Source of the DNA: Rhodovulum marinum | GTDB taxonomy: Bacteria > Pseudomonadota > Alphaproteobacteria > Rhodobacterales > Rhodobacteraceae | Length of the DNA: 64,000 nt | Reading direction: 5' to 3' | NCBI RefSeq assembly: GCF_004343075.1 | Contig: NZ_SLXP01000008.1 | Location: 140,200 to 204,199 of the forward strand | Part shown: one piece after another, positions 30,176 through 40,800 of the stretch | How the letters are laid out: each line of letters starts with the position of its first letter | Numbering within the stretch: the stretch's first letter is position 1 | The notes under the pieces: generated by a model | What the model saw: only the letters and a program-made list of their open reading frames with translations | Databases searched by the model: none | What the model was told of the DNA's origin: nothing | Made by a program: the position numbers and the translations under genes

Positions 30176-30866
30176 AATCGTTCTGGATACCGAAACTACC
30201 GGCTTCGAACCGTCCGAAGGTCACCGGATCGTCGAAATCGGCGCGGTGGAACTATGGAACCACCTGCCCACCGGGCAGACCTTTCACGAATACATCAACC
30301 CCGAACGCCCGATGCCGCAAGAGGCGTTCGCCGTGCACGGGCTGGGCGACGATTTCCTGCGCGACAAACCGGTCTTCAAGTTCATTGGACAGAAATTCCT
30401 CGACTTCGTGGGCGACGCGAAACTGGTGATCCACAACGCCGCCTTCGATATGAAATTCCTGAACGCCGAACTCGGCTGGCTGGGTCTGCCACAATTGCCG
30501 TGGGAACAGGCGATCGACACGCTAGCCATGGCGCGGCAGCGGTTCCCCGGTTCTCCGGCAACGCTGGATGCGTTGTGCCGGCGCTTCGGCGTCGACAACT
30601 CGGCCCGCGAAAAGCACGGCGCGCTGCTCGATTCCGAGATCCTGGCCGAGGTTTACCTGGAACTGATCGGCGGGCGGCAGCCCGACCTGGTGCTGGCCAC
30701 GGGCCCGAAGGACACCGGCCAACGCCAGGGCGACGCCCAGGTCACCTGGCGACCCCGCCCGCGCCCGAAACCGCTGCCCCCGCGCGTGAGCGAGGCCGAG
30801 GCCGCCGCTCACGAAAAGTTCGTTGCCACCTTGGGCGATGCCGCCCTTTGGAAGCGGTTCGGCTGA
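30168..30866 (+). CDS. dnaQ: DNA polymerase III epsilon subunit (3'-5' proofreading exonuclease)
   Basis: The proofreading subunit of the replicative polymerase. 232 residues. Exo I DTETTG (D7, E9), Exo [12 protein letters not shown] and Exo [17 protein letters not shown] give the DEDDh active site. The C-terminal part (about 175-232, Pro/Arg-rich, then AAAHEKF...WKRFG) would contact the alpha subunit. It ends four bases before the convergent secB stop. Its place next to the presumed origin fits other alphaproteobacteria. Confidence 0.95.
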   Translation: MREIVLDTETTGFEPSEGHRIVEIGAVELWNHLPTGQTFHEYINPERPMPQEAFAVHGLGDDFLRDKPVFKFIGQKFLDFVGDAKLVIHNAAFDMKFLNAELGWLGLPQLPWEQAIDTLAMARQRFPGSPATLDALCRRFGVDNSAREKHGALLDSEILAEVYLELIGGRQPDLVLATGPKDTGQRQGDAQVTWRPRPRPKPLPPRVSEAEAAAHEKFVATLGDAALWKRFG

Positions 30867-30870
30867 CGCC

Positions 30871-31371
30871 TCAGGCGTTGCCGACCGGCTGCTGCTGCGC
30901 CTCTTGGGCCCGGCGTGCGATTTCCTGGCGGTAAAGCGCAACGAAATCCACCGGCTCCAGGTTCAGCGGCGGGAATCCACCGTCGCGCGTCATGTCGGAC
31001 ACGATGCGCCGCACGAAGGGGAACAGCATCCGCGGACATTCGATCAGCAGGAACGGGTGAAGCTGTTCCTCTGGCACGTTTTCCACGTGGAAGATGCCGG
31101 CATATTCCAGCTCCAGCAGGAACAGTTGGGCGTTGTCGCTCTTGTTGCGGGAATTGATCGTGAACTTTGTAATGATCTCGTACTGATGATCGGTCGGCCG
31201 CTTGCGCGCATCAAGCGCCACCTGAACCGAGATATCCGGCGTCACCTCGCCCTGCGCGCCCTTGCGCACCAGGATGTTCTCGAACGACAGGTCCCGGATG
31301 TACTGCCCCAGAATCTGCATCTTGACCTGCGGCGGCTGCGCGGCGGCGCCGTTGCCCTCGGTTTCGCTCAT
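30871..31371 (-). CDS. secB: Protein-export chaperone SecB
   Basis: A tetrameric chaperone that keeps preproteins unfolded and hands them to SecA. 166 residues. YIRDLSFENI near residue 27, the EYAGIFHVENVPEEQLHPFL stretch with Ile-Glu-Cys-Pro following, and GGFPPLNLEPVDF are family hallmarks. The acidic, Gln-rich tails at both ends are variable. A 12-bp palindrome TTCCACGTGGAA inside the gene (31081-31092) resembles parS but differs from it and is not called. Confidence 0.97.
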   Translation of the reverse strand: MSETEGNGAAAQPPQVKMQILGQYIRDLSFENILVRKGAQGEVTPDISVQVALDARKRPTDHQYEIITKFTINSRNKSDNAQLFLLELEYAGIFHVENVPEEQLHPFLLIECPRMLFPFVRRIVSDMTRDGGFPPLNLEPVDFVALYRQEIARRAQEAQQQPVGNA

Positions 31372-31429
31372 GGCATGCTCCTGCCGATTGTTACGTCGCG
31401 ATGTGAATTAGCAGCTTGACCCGACAGGC

Positions 31430-31909
31430 TCAATGCCGCGTCCAGCCCGAAGGGTGATCGGCATTGCCACGTCCGGGCGAAACCTCTTTGAAATCGCCCT
31501 CGATCACGTCGCCGGGCCCACGTGGATCACGTTGGGGCGCCGTGCCATAGGTCATGGACTGAACCACGATGCGCTTGGACAACCAGCGATAGGCCGCGGC
31601 CCGTACCGGCGGCATCAGCAACGCGAAACCCACCGCATCGGTGAAAAAACCCGGCGTCAGCAAAAGCGCCCCGGAAAACAGGATCATCGCGCCATGGGCC
31701 AGGGGCTCGGCGGGGTCGCGCAATTCCCGGAACGAATTTCGAACCTGTGTCATCGCCAGCGCCCCCTGCTGCCGGATCAGCCAGGTGCCGATCACCGCGG
31801 TCAGGATGACGATCCCCAGCGTCGGCCACAGCCCGATCGCACCGCCCACCTGGATGAACAGCGCGATCTCGATCAGCGGGACCGCCAGGAACAGAAGGAA
31901 AAGCCACAT
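31430..31909 (-). CDS. fxsA: FxsA family membrane protein
   Basis: An inner-membrane protein of 159 residues with three to four hydrophobic segments in its first 110 residues, followed by a hydrophilic tail. GTWLIRQQGALAM and FSGALLLTPGFFTDAVGF are typical of FxsA, whose E. coli member counters phage F exclusion of T7 and whose normal role is unclear. It lies upstream of secB on minus, with 58 bases between, and is divergent from the Tim44-like gene. Confidence 0.88.
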   Translation of the reverse strand: MWLFLLFLAVPLIEIALFIQVGGAIGLWPTLGIVILTAVIGTWLIRQQGALAMTQVRNSFRELRDPAEPLAHGAMILFSGALLLTPGFFTDAVGFALLMPPVRAAAYRWLSKRIVVQSMTYGTAPQRDPRGPGDVIEGDFKEVSPGRGNADHPSGWTRH

Positions 31910-32019
31910 GTTCGAACCTCTTTGCCTTGGGTCGGGCTGGTGGACTTGACCCTAGGCGTGCCTTACATATGTCCGGTATCGCTTCGATACAAACCCTTCC
32001 GGCGTGCTGCGAGGTCTAC

Positions 32020-32688
32020 ATGGGCTCTGCCATCATCCAACTTCTGGTTCTCGCGGGCATCGCCGTGTTCCTTGTTCTGCGGCTGCGCTCGGTCCTTGGG
32101 ACACGAGAAGGCTTCGAGAAACCGCCGCTGTCCATGCCGGACCCGGCGTCGCGCCGTGCGGATGCCCGTCGCGATTTCGAGGTGATCGAGGGTGACGTCG
32201 ATACCGATATCATCGACCATGTCCCCGATGGCAGCGACGCCGCCAAGGCGCTGGCCGCGATGAAAATGGCCGAACCCGGCTTTTCGGTGGGCGAGTTCCT
32301 GCACGGGGCCCGCGGGGCCTATGAAATGATCTTGATGGCGTTCGAACGCGGCGAACTTGAGGATGTTCAGGCCTTTCTTGCGCCCGATGTCTTCGACAGT
32401 TTCGCCGAAGTCGTGAAACTGCGCGAAGATCAGGGCCTGACCGTCGAGGCGAATTTCGTCGGCGTCCGGGAACTGACGCTGAAGGATGCCACTTTCGACC
32501 GCGACACCGCCGAGGCGGAACTGACCGTCAAGTTCGTCGGCGAGCTGACATCGGTCGTGCGGAACAAGGCCGGTGACGTGATCGAGGGCAGCCCGAACGA
32601 GATCAAGCGCCAGCGCGATGTCTGGACATTCGCGCGCAAGATGGGCGTCGACGATCCCAACTGGCAGCTTGTCGCCACGGGCGAATGA
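32020..32688 (+). CDS. Tim44-like domain membrane protein
   Basis: 222 residues. A single N-terminal membrane helix (about 5-20) is followed by a charged linker and a Tim44/MBA1-like domain (about 80-222). The relation to mitochondrial Tim44 suggests a membrane-bound role in protein translocation or membrane protein assembly, but the bacterial function is not established. ATG 32020 is preceded by GAGG. Its stop overlaps the mltA start as ATGA, and secB lies just across the divergent fxsA, a grouping consistent with export. Confidence 0.85.
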   Translation: MGSAIIQLLVLAGIAVFLVLRLRSVLGTREGFEKPPLSMPDPASRRADARRDFEVIEGDVDTDIIDHVPDGSDAAKALAAMKMAEPGFSVGEFLHGARGAYEMILMAFERGELEDVQAFLAPDVFDSFAEVVKLREDQGLTVEANFVGVRELTLKDATFDRDTAEAELTVKFVGELTSVVRNKAGDVIEGSPNEIKRQRDVWTFARKMGVDDPNWQLVATGE

Positions 32689-33716
32689 TCAATGCGCTCG
32701 GCGCCGCGATCTGCCTGGCCGTGGCAATGAGCGCGGGGCCAGCGCGGGCCGATGCGCCGGTCGAGATACTCGGCTTTGATGACCTCAAGGGCTGGGACCG
32801 GGACGACCACGCCGAGGCGCTGGCAGTATTTCGCGAAACCTGCCCCGATCTGGATGATCCGGCCTGGTCCTCGCTTTGCGCTGTCGCCGAAACGCAGGAC
32901 AACGCGCGGCGTTTCTTCGAAATGTTTTTCCGCCCGGTTCTGATCGGAGGTTCGGAACCCGCGCTGTTCACCGGCTATTACGAACCCGAACTGCACGGCG
33001 CCCGTCAACCGGACGCGCGTTTCCGTTATCCGATCTATCGCAAACCGCCCGAGATGGTTCCGGGGCAACCCTGGTTCTCGCGCCGCGAGATCGAGGAGGG
33101 CGACCTGCTGAAAGGTCGCGGTCTCGAAATCGCCTGGCTCGACGATCCGGTGGACGTGTTTTTCCTTCAGATACAGGGTTCCGGGCGGATCCGGCTGACC
33201 GACGGCACGGCGATTCGCGTGGGCTATGGCGGCAAGAACGGGCAAGAGTACCGCTCGATCGGGCAGGAACTGGTGCGCCGCGGTATCTACAAGCCGCACC
33301 AGGTTTCGGCCCAGGTGATCCGCGCCTGGGTCCGCCGTAACCCCGAAGAGGGGCAAGAGCTGTTATTGCACAACCCGTCCTTCGTGTTCTTCCGCGAGCT
33401 GAAGCGCGTGCCCGCCGACAAGGGGCCGCTGGGCGCGATGAACCGGTCGATCACGCCGCTGCGGACGGTTGCGGTCGATCCTGACTACGTGCCGCTGGGC
33501 GCGCCCGTCTGGATCGAGAAGGGCGGACGTGCGCCGCTTCATCGGCTGATGGTGGCACAGGATACCGGCTCGGCGATCAAAGGCGCGCAGCGGGCGGATA
33601 TCTTCTATGGTACGGGCGCCGATGCCGGGGATCAGGCCGGCCGTGTGCGTGATCGCGGTCGCCTGGTCGTGCTGTTGCCGATCGATACGGCGCTCGCGAT
33701 GTTGCCCGAGGGCTAG
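32685..33716 (+). CDS. mltA: Membrane-bound lytic murein transglycosylase A
   Basis: This enzyme cleaves peptidoglycan glycan strands, forming 1,6-anhydromuropeptides in the periplasm. 343 residues. An N-terminal signal peptide (residues 1-22, cleavage near ARA/D) has no lipobox, unlike E. coli MltA. The MltA domain (FTGYYEPELHG, FFLQIQGSGRI) is followed by the 3D domain (VAQDTGSAIKGAQRADIFYG) with the catalytic aspartate. Translation is coupled to the Tim44-like gene. Confidence 0.94.
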   Translation: MINALGAAICLAVAMSAGPARADAPVEILGFDDLKGWDRDDHAEALAVFRETCPDLDDPAWSSLCAVAETQDNARRFFEMFFRPVLIGGSEPALFTGYYEPELHGARQPDARFRYPIYRKPPEMVPGQPWFSRREIEEGDLLKGRGLEIAWLDDPVDVFFLQIQGSGRIRLTDGTAIRVGYGGKNGQEYRSIGQELVRRGIYKPHQVSAQVIRAWVRRNPEEGQELLLHNPSFVFFRELKRVPADKGPLGAMNRSITPLRTVAVDPDYVPLGAPVWIEKGGRAPLHRLMVAQDTGSAIKGAQRADIFYGTGADAGDQAGRVRDRGRLVVLLPIDTALAMLPEG

Positions 33717-33719
33717 GCG

Positions 33720-34319
33720 ATGGGGCGTCGGCGTACGGGACAGCTTAGCCGCGAGGATCGCGTCTTGTGGGAACAGGTTGCCCGGCGCACGCGGCCCATG
33801 CCGGGCCGATCTTGCCCGCCGGCACCCGCCGCGGCGTCAAAGCACGAAAACACCCGGCCTGACCGCCCACCGACGCCACCCATGCAACTGGAGCCATTTC
33901 GCGTGGGCGCCCGTGCGCCCGACCCGTCCGCGCATGTCGCCGACGGGGCCTCGACGTCCATGCCGGTTCGCATGGATCGGAAGGCTTTTGCCAGGCTGAA
34001 GGGCGGCAAGCTGGCGCCCGAAGCACGGATCGACCTGCATGGCATGACGCTTGCCCAGGCGCATCCCGCGCTGACCGGGTTCATCCTGCGCAACCACGCT
34101 GCGGGCCGGCGGCTGGTTCTGGTCATCACCGGCAAGGGACGCGGCCCCGATGGCGATGGCCCGATCCCCGAACGCCGCGGTGTGCTGAAACGGCAGGTGC
34201 CGCACTGGCTTCACCAGGCACCGCTGGCCGCCGCTGTGTTGCAGGTTACCGAGGCGCATCGCCGCCATGGCGGAGACGGGGCATTCTATGTCTATCTCAG
34301 GCGGCCGCGGTCGGGATAG
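33720..34319 (+). CDS. Smr-domain protein
   Basis: 199 residues. A Pro- and Arg-rich N-terminal half is followed by an Smr domain (about 100-199) with IDLHGMTLAQAHPAL and the ITGKG loop that define the family of nucleic-acid endonucleases related to MutS2 and SmrA. The activity on DNA or RNA in this organism is unknown. It begins four bases after mltA stops, as the last gene of the Tim44-mltA-smr run. Confidence 0.88.
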   Translation: MGRRRTGQLSREDRVLWEQVARRTRPMPGRSCPPAPAAASKHENTRPDRPPTPPMQLEPFRVGARAPDPSAHVADGASTSMPVRMDRKAFARLKGGKLAPEARIDLHGMTLAQAHPALTGFILRNHAAGRRLVLVITGKGRGPDGDGPIPERRGVLKRQVPHWLHQAPLAAAVLQVTEAHRRHGGDGAFYVYLRRPRSG

Positions 34320-34361
34320 CCGGACAGTCTTGCCCGGGAACGGGCCGGCGAGGGTGTGCGC

Positions 34362-35468
34362 CTAGGGTGTCGCGGCAAGTGCGGTCAGCGGCGACAGGAT
34401 GATCTCGGTTGCATTGCGCACCGTGATGACCGTGCCGGGCAGCAGTCCCGGTCGACCGGGCGCGCCAGAGTTGAACGCCCGTTCCAGGTCGGGCACGCCG
34501 CGCAACAGCCGGATCAGGTCGGGCGAACTGCCCGCCGTGAAATGCCCCAGCCCGCGCGAAAACCCGGTCACGTCCAGCACCGTCACCTCCAGGTCGGCCA
34601 CATCTTCCAGGCTTTCAATATTGCCCAGCCGGTCGCGCTGGCCCGACAGCCGCGCCGAAAGCAGCAAGGCGCGGTCGCGTTGCGAGGTGAAGACCAGAAC
34701 GCTGCGCGGCATTCGGCCGATATCGCGCACCTGCGACCGGAACACCTCGACGTCGATATCGGGCGACAACAGCACCAGGCCGTCGATTTCACGCCCCACC
34801 CGGCCCGGGGCCTTCAATGCCATCTGCCGCAGTGTTTCCATGGTCAGAAGGCCACCCATCGAATGCGCGACGATCAGCAATTGTTCGGGCTTCGCCGCGA
34901 TCACGGCATCCAGGAACTCGTCAAACCCCGTGCGGGCGAACAGCGCGCTGTCGCGGTCATGGGCATAGCCGAAGGGGCTGCCGGCGCTGGGCCAGGAATA
35001 GTGCAGCGTCACACCTCCGATCCCGAAATCATGTGCCAGCTGCGCCGACCGATACAGCCCTTCGGCAAAATTGGTGTTGAAGCCGTGGACGAAGATCACT
35101 GCCGTCCGTTCGCCCGGTGGGCGCGTTCGCAGGTTCCGCGACAGCGCGGCGGTAAAGGCCGACGGCCGGTCGAAAAGCTCTGCATCGGTGGTGACGAAAT
35201 CCTCGGCCGGGTCGGGCGCGCCATAGGGATAGGCGATCTGCCCCGCCGCCCGCCCGGGCGGGATCGCGACCGTATAGCTGCCCAACGTCAGCGCTTCGGA
35301 CCGCAGGTTCGAGAACTGCCCGCCCGGGTCCGGCGTGCGCGTTGTGCCGATGAACACGGTGCGCTCAACCGCGCCGGGCCCCGGCTCGGGCATAAGGTAC
35401 AGTGCCCCGCGCGGTGCGCAGGCCGCCAGCGCGACAAGGCAGAGGACAAGAACGATATGTCGGCGCAC
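34362..35468 (-). CDS. Lipoprotein alpha/beta-hydrolase (DUF900 type)
   Basis: 368 residues. A lipoprotein signal peptide ends in LVALAAC, with the lipidated cysteine at 17. The body is an alpha/beta-hydrolase fold of the DUF900 type: the oxyanion region VIFVHGFNTNF and the nucleophile elbow IVAHSMGG. Substrate and role are unknown; anchoring to the outer membrane or periplasmic face is inferred from the lipobox. The start is GTG 35468. It lies 31 bases downstream of hslU on the same strand. Confidence 0.85.
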   Translation of the reverse strand: MRRHIVLVLCLVALAACAPRGALYLMPEPGPGAVERTVFIGTTRTPDPGGQFSNLRSEALTLGSYTVAIPPGRAAGQIAYPYGAPDPAEDFVTTDAELFDRPSAFTAALSRNLRTRPPGERTAVIFVHGFNTNFAEGLYRSAQLAHDFGIGGVTLHYSWPSAGSPFGYAHDRDSALFARTGFDEFLDAVIAAKPEQLLIVAHSMGGLLTMETLRQMALKAPGRVGREIDGLVLLSPDIDVEVFRSQVRDIGRMPRSVLVFTSQRDRALLLSARLSGQRDRLGNIESLEDVADLEVTVLDVTGFSRGLGHFTAGSSPDLIRLLRGVPDLERAFNSGAPGRPGLLPGTVITVRNATEIILSPLTALAATP

Positions 35469-35499
35469 GGGCGGCCCCCGCCGCAGGTTGCAACAGGAT

Positions 35500-36810
35500 T
35501 TACAGGATATATCGGGTCATATCGGCAGAGCGCGTCAGTTCACCAAGGTTCTTCTCGACGAAGCCGGCGTTCACCTCGACCGCCTCGCCGCTTCGGTCGG
35601 GCGCGGTAAAGCTGAGTTCCTCGAACACCCGCTCCATGACCGTGTAAAGCCGCCGCGCCCCGATATTCTCGATGCTCTCGTTGACTTCGGCGGCGATCCG
35701 CGCCAGCGCGGCGATCCCGTCATCGGTGAAGGTGACGCTGACCTTCTCGGTCTCCATCAGCGCGGTGTATTGCCGGGTCAGCGCGTTGTCGGTTTCGGTC
35801 AGGATGCGCACGAAATCGGCCTCGGTCAGCGCGCGCAGTTCCACCCGGATCGGCAAACGGCCCTGCAATTCGGGCAGCAGGTCCGAAGGTTTCGCGATGT
35901 GGAACGCGCCGGACGCGATGAACAGGATGTGGTCGGTCTTCACGGGGCCGTATTTCGTCGACACCGTCGTGCCCTCGATCAGCGGCAGCAGGTCGCGCTG
36001 CACGCCTTCGCGGCTGACATCGCCGCCGCGCATGTCGGTCCGCGCGCAGACCTTGTCGATCTCGTCCAGAAAGACGATCCCGTTCTCCTGCACGGCCTCC
36101 AACGCGGTGCGCGTCACCGTTTCGTCGTCCAACAGCTTGTCGGCCTCTTCCGAGATCAGGATCTCGTAGCTGTCGCGCACCGTCAGCTTCTTCTTGACCG
36201 TTCGCCCCCCGAAGGCCTTGCCGAACAGATCGCCCAGCGACATCATCCCGCCGCCCTGGCCCGGCGGCATGCCCGGGATCTCCATCATCGGCAGCGGGTT
36301 CGAACTTTCGGTCACCTCCAGTTCGATCACCGTGTCGTCCAGCTCGCCGCGCTTCAGCTTGCCGCGGAACATTTCGCGCGTCTGTTCGCGCGCATCCGTT
36401 CCGGCGATGGCGGCGATCACCCGGTCCTCGGCGGCCTGGTGGGCCGCGGCCTTGACCTCGTCGCGCATCCATTCGCGGGTCTGGGTGATGGCGCTTTCGA
36501 CAAGGTCGCGGATGATCTGCTCCACGTCGCGGCCCACGTAGCCCACCTCGGTGAACTTGGTCGCCTCGACCTTGATGAAGGGCGCGCGGGCCAGCTTGGC
36601 CAAGCGGCGCGAGATCTCGGTCTTGCCGACGCCGGTGGGGCCGATCATCAGGATGTTCTTGGGATAAACCTCTTCGCGCAGGTCATCGCCCAGCTGCTTG
36701 CGCCGCCACCGGTTGCGCAGCGCCACGGCGACGGCGCGCTTGGCGTCCTTTTGCCCGATGATGAAACGATCCAGTTCCGAAACGATCTCGCGGGGGGTCA
36801 GGTCGGTCAT
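35500..36810 (-). CDS. hslU: ATP-dependent protease ATPase subunit HslU
   Basis: The AAA+ unfoldase of the HslUV (ClpYQ) protease. 436 residues. Walker A GPTGVGKT at about 58-65, the inserted I-domain (about 110-240), Walker B VFLDEIDK and sensor regions are present. The C-terminal tail MTRYIL is the peptide that docks into HslV. ATG overlaps the hslV stop. Confidence 0.97.
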   Translation of the reverse strand: MTDLTPREIVSELDRFIIGQKDAKRAVAVALRNRWRRKQLGDDLREEVYPKNILMIGPTGVGKTEISRRLAKLARAPFIKVEATKFTEVGYVGRDVEQIIRDLVESAITQTREWMRDEVKAAAHQAAEDRVIAAIAGTDAREQTREMFRGKLKRGELDDTVIELEVTESSNPLPMMEIPGMPPGQGGGMMSLGDLFGKAFGGRTVKKKLTVRDSYEILISEEADKLLDDETVTRTALEAVQENGIVFLDEIDKVCARTDMRGGDVSREGVQRDLLPLIEGTTVSTKYGPVKTDHILFIASGAFHIAKPSDLLPELQGRLPIRVELRALTEADFVRILTETDNALTRQYTALMETEKVSVTFTDDGIAALARIAAEVNESIENIGARRLYTVMERVFEELSFTAPDRSGEAVEVNAGFVEKNLGELTRSADMTRYIL

Positions 36811-37367
36811 TTCGAAATCGTCTCCACCGTCAGGTTGCCGTTCGTGTAGACGCAGATGTCGGCCGCGATCGCCATCGCCTTGCGCGCGATGTCTTCGGCC
36901 GAAAGGTCGGTCTTTTCCATCAGCCCGCGCGCCGCGGCCAGCGCATAGTTCCCGCCAGAGCCAATCGCCGCCACGTCATGTTCGGGTGCCAGAACATCGC
37001 CCGCCCCGGTGATCACGTACATTTCCACCCCGTCGCTGACGATCAGCATCGCCTCCAGCTTTTGCAGGTACTTGTCGGTGCGCCAGTCCTTGGCCAGTTC
37101 CACCGCAGCGCGCTGCAACTGGCCCGGCGTGGCCTCCAACTTGGCCTCCAGCCGTTCCAGCAGCGTAAAGGCATCGGCCGTCGATCCGGCAAACCCGGCA
37201 ACGACATCATAGCCGCCGGGGGACAGACGGCGCACCTTGCGCGCGGTGCCCTTGATGACCGTCGGGCCCAGGCTGACCTGCCCATCGCCCGCGATCACCA
37301 CTTCGCCGCCGCGCCTGACGCCGACAATCGTCGTGCCGTGCCAGCCGGGAAACTCGTTGTCTGCCAT
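36807..37367 (-). CDS. hslV: ATP-dependent protease peptidase subunit HslV
   Basis: The threonine peptidase of HslUV. 186 residues. [11 protein letters not shown] places the catalytic threonine at T12, exposed after removal of an 11-residue propeptide. Typical GDGQVSLG and [14 protein letters not shown] motifs follow. The gene has a heat-shock-like promoter upstream and is translated together with hslU. Confidence 0.97.
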   Translation of the reverse strand: MADNEFPGWHGTTIVGVRRGGEVVIAGDGQVSLGPTVIKGTARKVRRLSPGGYDVVAGFAGSTADAFTLLERLEAKLEATPGQLQRAAVELAKDWRTDKYLQKLEAMLIVSDGVEMYVITGAGDVLAPEHDVAAIGSGGNYALAAARGLMEKTDLSAEDIARKAMAIAADICVYTNGNLTVETISK

Positions 37368-37395
37368 GAGCGACCTCCGTCTTGCGCTTGGGCCG

Positions 37396-37423
37396 ATATA
37401 TGCGCTCGATGCTGCCCCACAAG
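37396..37423 (-). promoter_or_regulatory. Candidate RpoH (heat-shock) promoter of hslVU
   Basis: On the minus strand, CTTG (37423-37420) is followed after 17 bases by CATATAT (37402-37396), about 30 bases before the hslV start. This agrees with the alphaproteobacterial sigma-32 pattern, and hslVU is a classic heat-shock operon. Confidence 0.45.
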
Positions 37424-37434
37424 CCGCGCAACAG

Positions 37435-37458
37435 AAAGGGGCGCCGCAGCGCCCCTTT
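37435..37458 (-). terminator. Terminator after trxA
   Basis: A perfect 10-bp stem AAAGGGGCGC / GCGCCCCTTT with a four-base loop is followed on the minus strand by TTTCTGTTGC. It ends the addB-addA-trxA side before the hslV promoter. Confidence 0.75.
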
Positions 37459-37481
37459 GTCTCAGCCAGGGAAAGACCGTG

Positions 37482-37802
37482 TCAGACCGACTCTTCGATC
37501 CAGCCCTTCAGCGCGGCCTTGGGTGCGGCGCCGATCTTGTTCGATACGACCTGCCCGTCCTTGAACAGGAACAGCGCCGGAATGCCGCGAACGCCCATCT
37601 GGGCGGGCGTGTTCGGGTTGTCGTCGACGTTGACCTTGACGATCTTCACCTTGCCTTCGTACTCGTCCGACAGTTCTTCCAGCGCGGGGCCGATCTGCTT
37701 GCAGGGTCCGCACCACTCGGCCCAGAAATCCACCACGACGGGAATGTCGGAATTGCGCACCTCGGCGTCGAAGGTGTCGTCGGTGACGGCGTGGGTCGGC
37801 AT
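37482..37802 (-). CDS. trxA: Thioredoxin
   Basis: A small cytoplasmic disulfide reductant. 106 residues. The active site is WCGPC with C31 and C34, and the cis-proline loop [10 protein letters not shown] is present. ATG 37802 follows AAGGAG. It lies downstream of addA with a 58-base gap and has its own terminator. Confidence 0.97.
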   Translation of the reverse strand: MPTHAVTDDTFDAEVRNSDIPVVVDFWAEWCGPCKQIGPALEELSDEYEGKVKIVKVNVDDNPNTPAQMGVRGIPALFLFKDGQVVSNKIGAAPKAALKGWIEESV

Positions 37803-37860
37803 CTGGTCTCTCCTTGGAACCTGCGATCGCACCGGACAGTAAGTAGCGCGCCGGGGGCCG

Positions 37861-40800
37861 TCAAGGCAGCCGCGCGCGGGCAAGCGCCGCCTCGCGCAAA
37901 GGTGCGGGAACCGTCATCAACCTACCCGTTCGCGTCCAAAGGATCGCGGTTTCGATCCGCTGCCCCGGATGGATTTGCGCTAGTGCATGCCCATAGGCCC
38001 CCAGTTGCCGCAACAGCCCCTCGGGCACGTCCTTGGCCCGGTCGGGCACCAGCGCATTCGTCTTGAAATCCACCGCCAGGATGTGATCCGTCCCGAGAAT
38101 CAGCCGGTCTATCGTTCCCCGCAGGGGGCGGCTGTCCAGTTCTGCGGAAAACGCCGCTTCGGCCAGTGTGCCGGGGGCGAAGACATGCGCCAGGTCAGGC
38201 TGCGCCAGAAGTGCCTCGGCCTCGGCGTACAGTATCGCGATCGCGTCGGCCGGCGCCGGCGGATCGCACGTCTCCAGCAGTGCGCGGGCCAATGCCGGAC
38301 GATCCCCGGGCGCGGCGTCGGGCAGATGCTCCAGCAGCAGGTGCAGCCACGTTCCCCGTGCCTTGGCCGCCTCGGCCTCCAACCCGTCGGACTCGCCCGG
38401 CAGGATCTTGGCCCCCCCCAGGTCCGAAGGCAGGATCGGTTGCGGCGGCCGGTCCGGGCGCGCGGCCTCCTGGCGGGTCCAGCCGGGCAGGGCCGTCTCG
38501 GCCGCGGACGGTTCGGCGCCGTCGCGGATTTCGCCGGCCTCCCAATGCCCGGTTTCATAGCGCAGCCCCGGGCCGAAACCGAAATTCATGTCCTCGGCGC
38601 CCAGTCGGCGCAGGCCCGCCCCGATCCGGCTGTACCAGTCGCTGCCATCGTTCGACAGCTTGCCCGCCGCCGCCACGATCAGCCATTGCTCGGCGCGGGT
38701 CATCGCCACGTAAAGCAGACGCGCGCGTTCCTCTGCCTCGCGCGCCGCCCGGGCCTCGTGCGCCTCGGCCAGGATGGGCGGGCGCGCGTCGGCGGGCGTT
38801 TTCCAGGCGATCTTGCCGTCCGGCAGCGGGTAAAGCTGGTCGCGGATGCGCACCGGACGGTCGGCGGTATCGGGCAGGATCACGATGGGTGATTCCAGAC
38901 CCTTGGCGCCATGCACCGTCATCACCCGCAGCCGGTTCCCGCCTGAATCCAGCTGGCGCTTGATCTCGACCTCGTCGCTTTCCAGCCAGGCCAGGAAACC
39001 GGTCAGCGACGGCACCTCGATCCGCTCGTAGGCCAGCGCCTGCGCCAACAGCGCGTCGATGCCATCTTCCGCCTCGTCGCCCAGCCGGGCGATCAGGCGG
39101 CGGCGTCCGTCATGGCGCGTCAGGACCCGTTCGAGAAGATCATAGGGGCGCAGGAAATCGGCCTCGTCCCGCAGGGCGAAAAGGGTCTTTTTCGTCTCTG
39201 TTTTGGCCCAATCGGCGTTGCGCAGCACCTCCCACAGGAATGCCCCGTCACGCTTTGCGGCCAGCCGGTACAGCGCCGCCTCGTCCCACCCGAACAGAGG
39301 CGAGCGCAGCGCGCAGGCCAGCGACAGGTCATCTTCGGGCAGCGCCAGGAACGCCAGCAGCGCGGTCAGGTCACGCACCGCCAGTTCCCCCCCGATCTTT
39401 AGCCGGTCGGCACCCGCCACTTCCAGCTCCTGCGCCTTGCAGGCCCGGATGATCTCGTGGAACAGGTCCGACCGGCGCTGCACCAGGATCAGCACGTCGC
39501 CCTCGCGCACCGTCCGGCGGCTGAACGATCCATCCCGGCCCTTGACCGCGATGGTCGCGCCATCGTCGATCATCGCCCGTACCGACCCGGCCACCCGGCG
39601 GGCCAGCTTTACCGTCGGATGCGTTTCGGACAGGGTGTCCACGGGTTCGGCCCAATGCCCTGTCTCGGGGGTCTCGCCGTCCTCGACCACGGGCCACAGA
39701 TCGACACGCCCGGGCAGGTCGGAATGGAACGCACGGTGCTGCATCTCGATATCCAGCCCCTGCCGCGCGCCATGCGGAAAGGTCATGTCGACGGCGCGCA
39801 GGATCGCCTCGGACGAGCGGAAGGAATAGTCCAGCGTCAGCGGTTCCAGCGACCGGCCGATCCCCCGCAGCCGTTCGCCGAACGCCTGTTTCATCCGGTC
39901 GAATCCGCCCGGATCGGCGCCCTGGAAGGAATAGATCGACTGTTTCTTGTCGCCGACGACAAAGATCGTCCGCTCGACTCCGGCCCGCGCCCCCGCGCCC
40001 GCGGTGAATTCCTGCGCCAGCAGTTCGATCACGTCCCATTGCACGGGGCTGGTATCCTGCGCCTCGTCCACCAGGATGTGATCCAGCCCCCCATCCAGCC
40101 GGAACAGCACCCATTGCGCCACCCCCGGATCGGTCAGCAGCGCGCGCGCCTTCAGGATCAGGTCGTCGAAATCCAGCCAGCCATGGGCCTGCTTGCGCGC
40201 GGCATAGCGGGGCAGGAACACCGCGGCGAACCGGTGCAGCGCCAACGTCCGTTCCGCCGCGTCCAGGGCGATGCGCTGGCGCCGGCCCTCGGCCACCCGG
40301 TCCATCAGGGCGTTCAGCCCGGCCAACGCTGGCCCCAGCGCCTGTTGCGTCGCCTTGGTGGGAAAGGCGCCGATCTTGGCCGAGAAAGGCTCCGCCTTGC
40401 TGACGCCTGCACCGTAAAGGAACGGCCCCTCCAGCGCCTGCAACAGGTCCAGCGAAGATCTGGTGAAATCCAGCCCGCCCAGCAGGTCGGCCGCCTTCGC
40501 GTCGGTCTTGCTGCCCGCATGGAGCACCGGCAACACCTGCGCCATCAAGGCGGGTTCGTCGCCGACAAAGACGCCCCGCAAAAGTGCACTCGCGTCGAAG
40601 CCCGGCGCCAGCCCAAAGAGCCGGAACACCGCGTCTGCGTCGGGGCGGTCGTCGAACCGCGCGCGCTGGCCTGCGATCTCGGCGGTCAGGGCGTCAAGAT
40701 CGTCCTCGGTATGAAACCGGGCCAGCCCGGCAAAGGCCGGCGCATCCGGCCCGTCGGCGATCTCTTCGACGATCTCGGCCCGCAACCGCCGTGCCGCGCG

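Noticed and set aside
31081..31092. TTCCACGTGGAA palindrome in secB as a third parS
   Set aside because: It differs from TGTTTCACGTGAAACA at key positions; the two accepted sites are exact.
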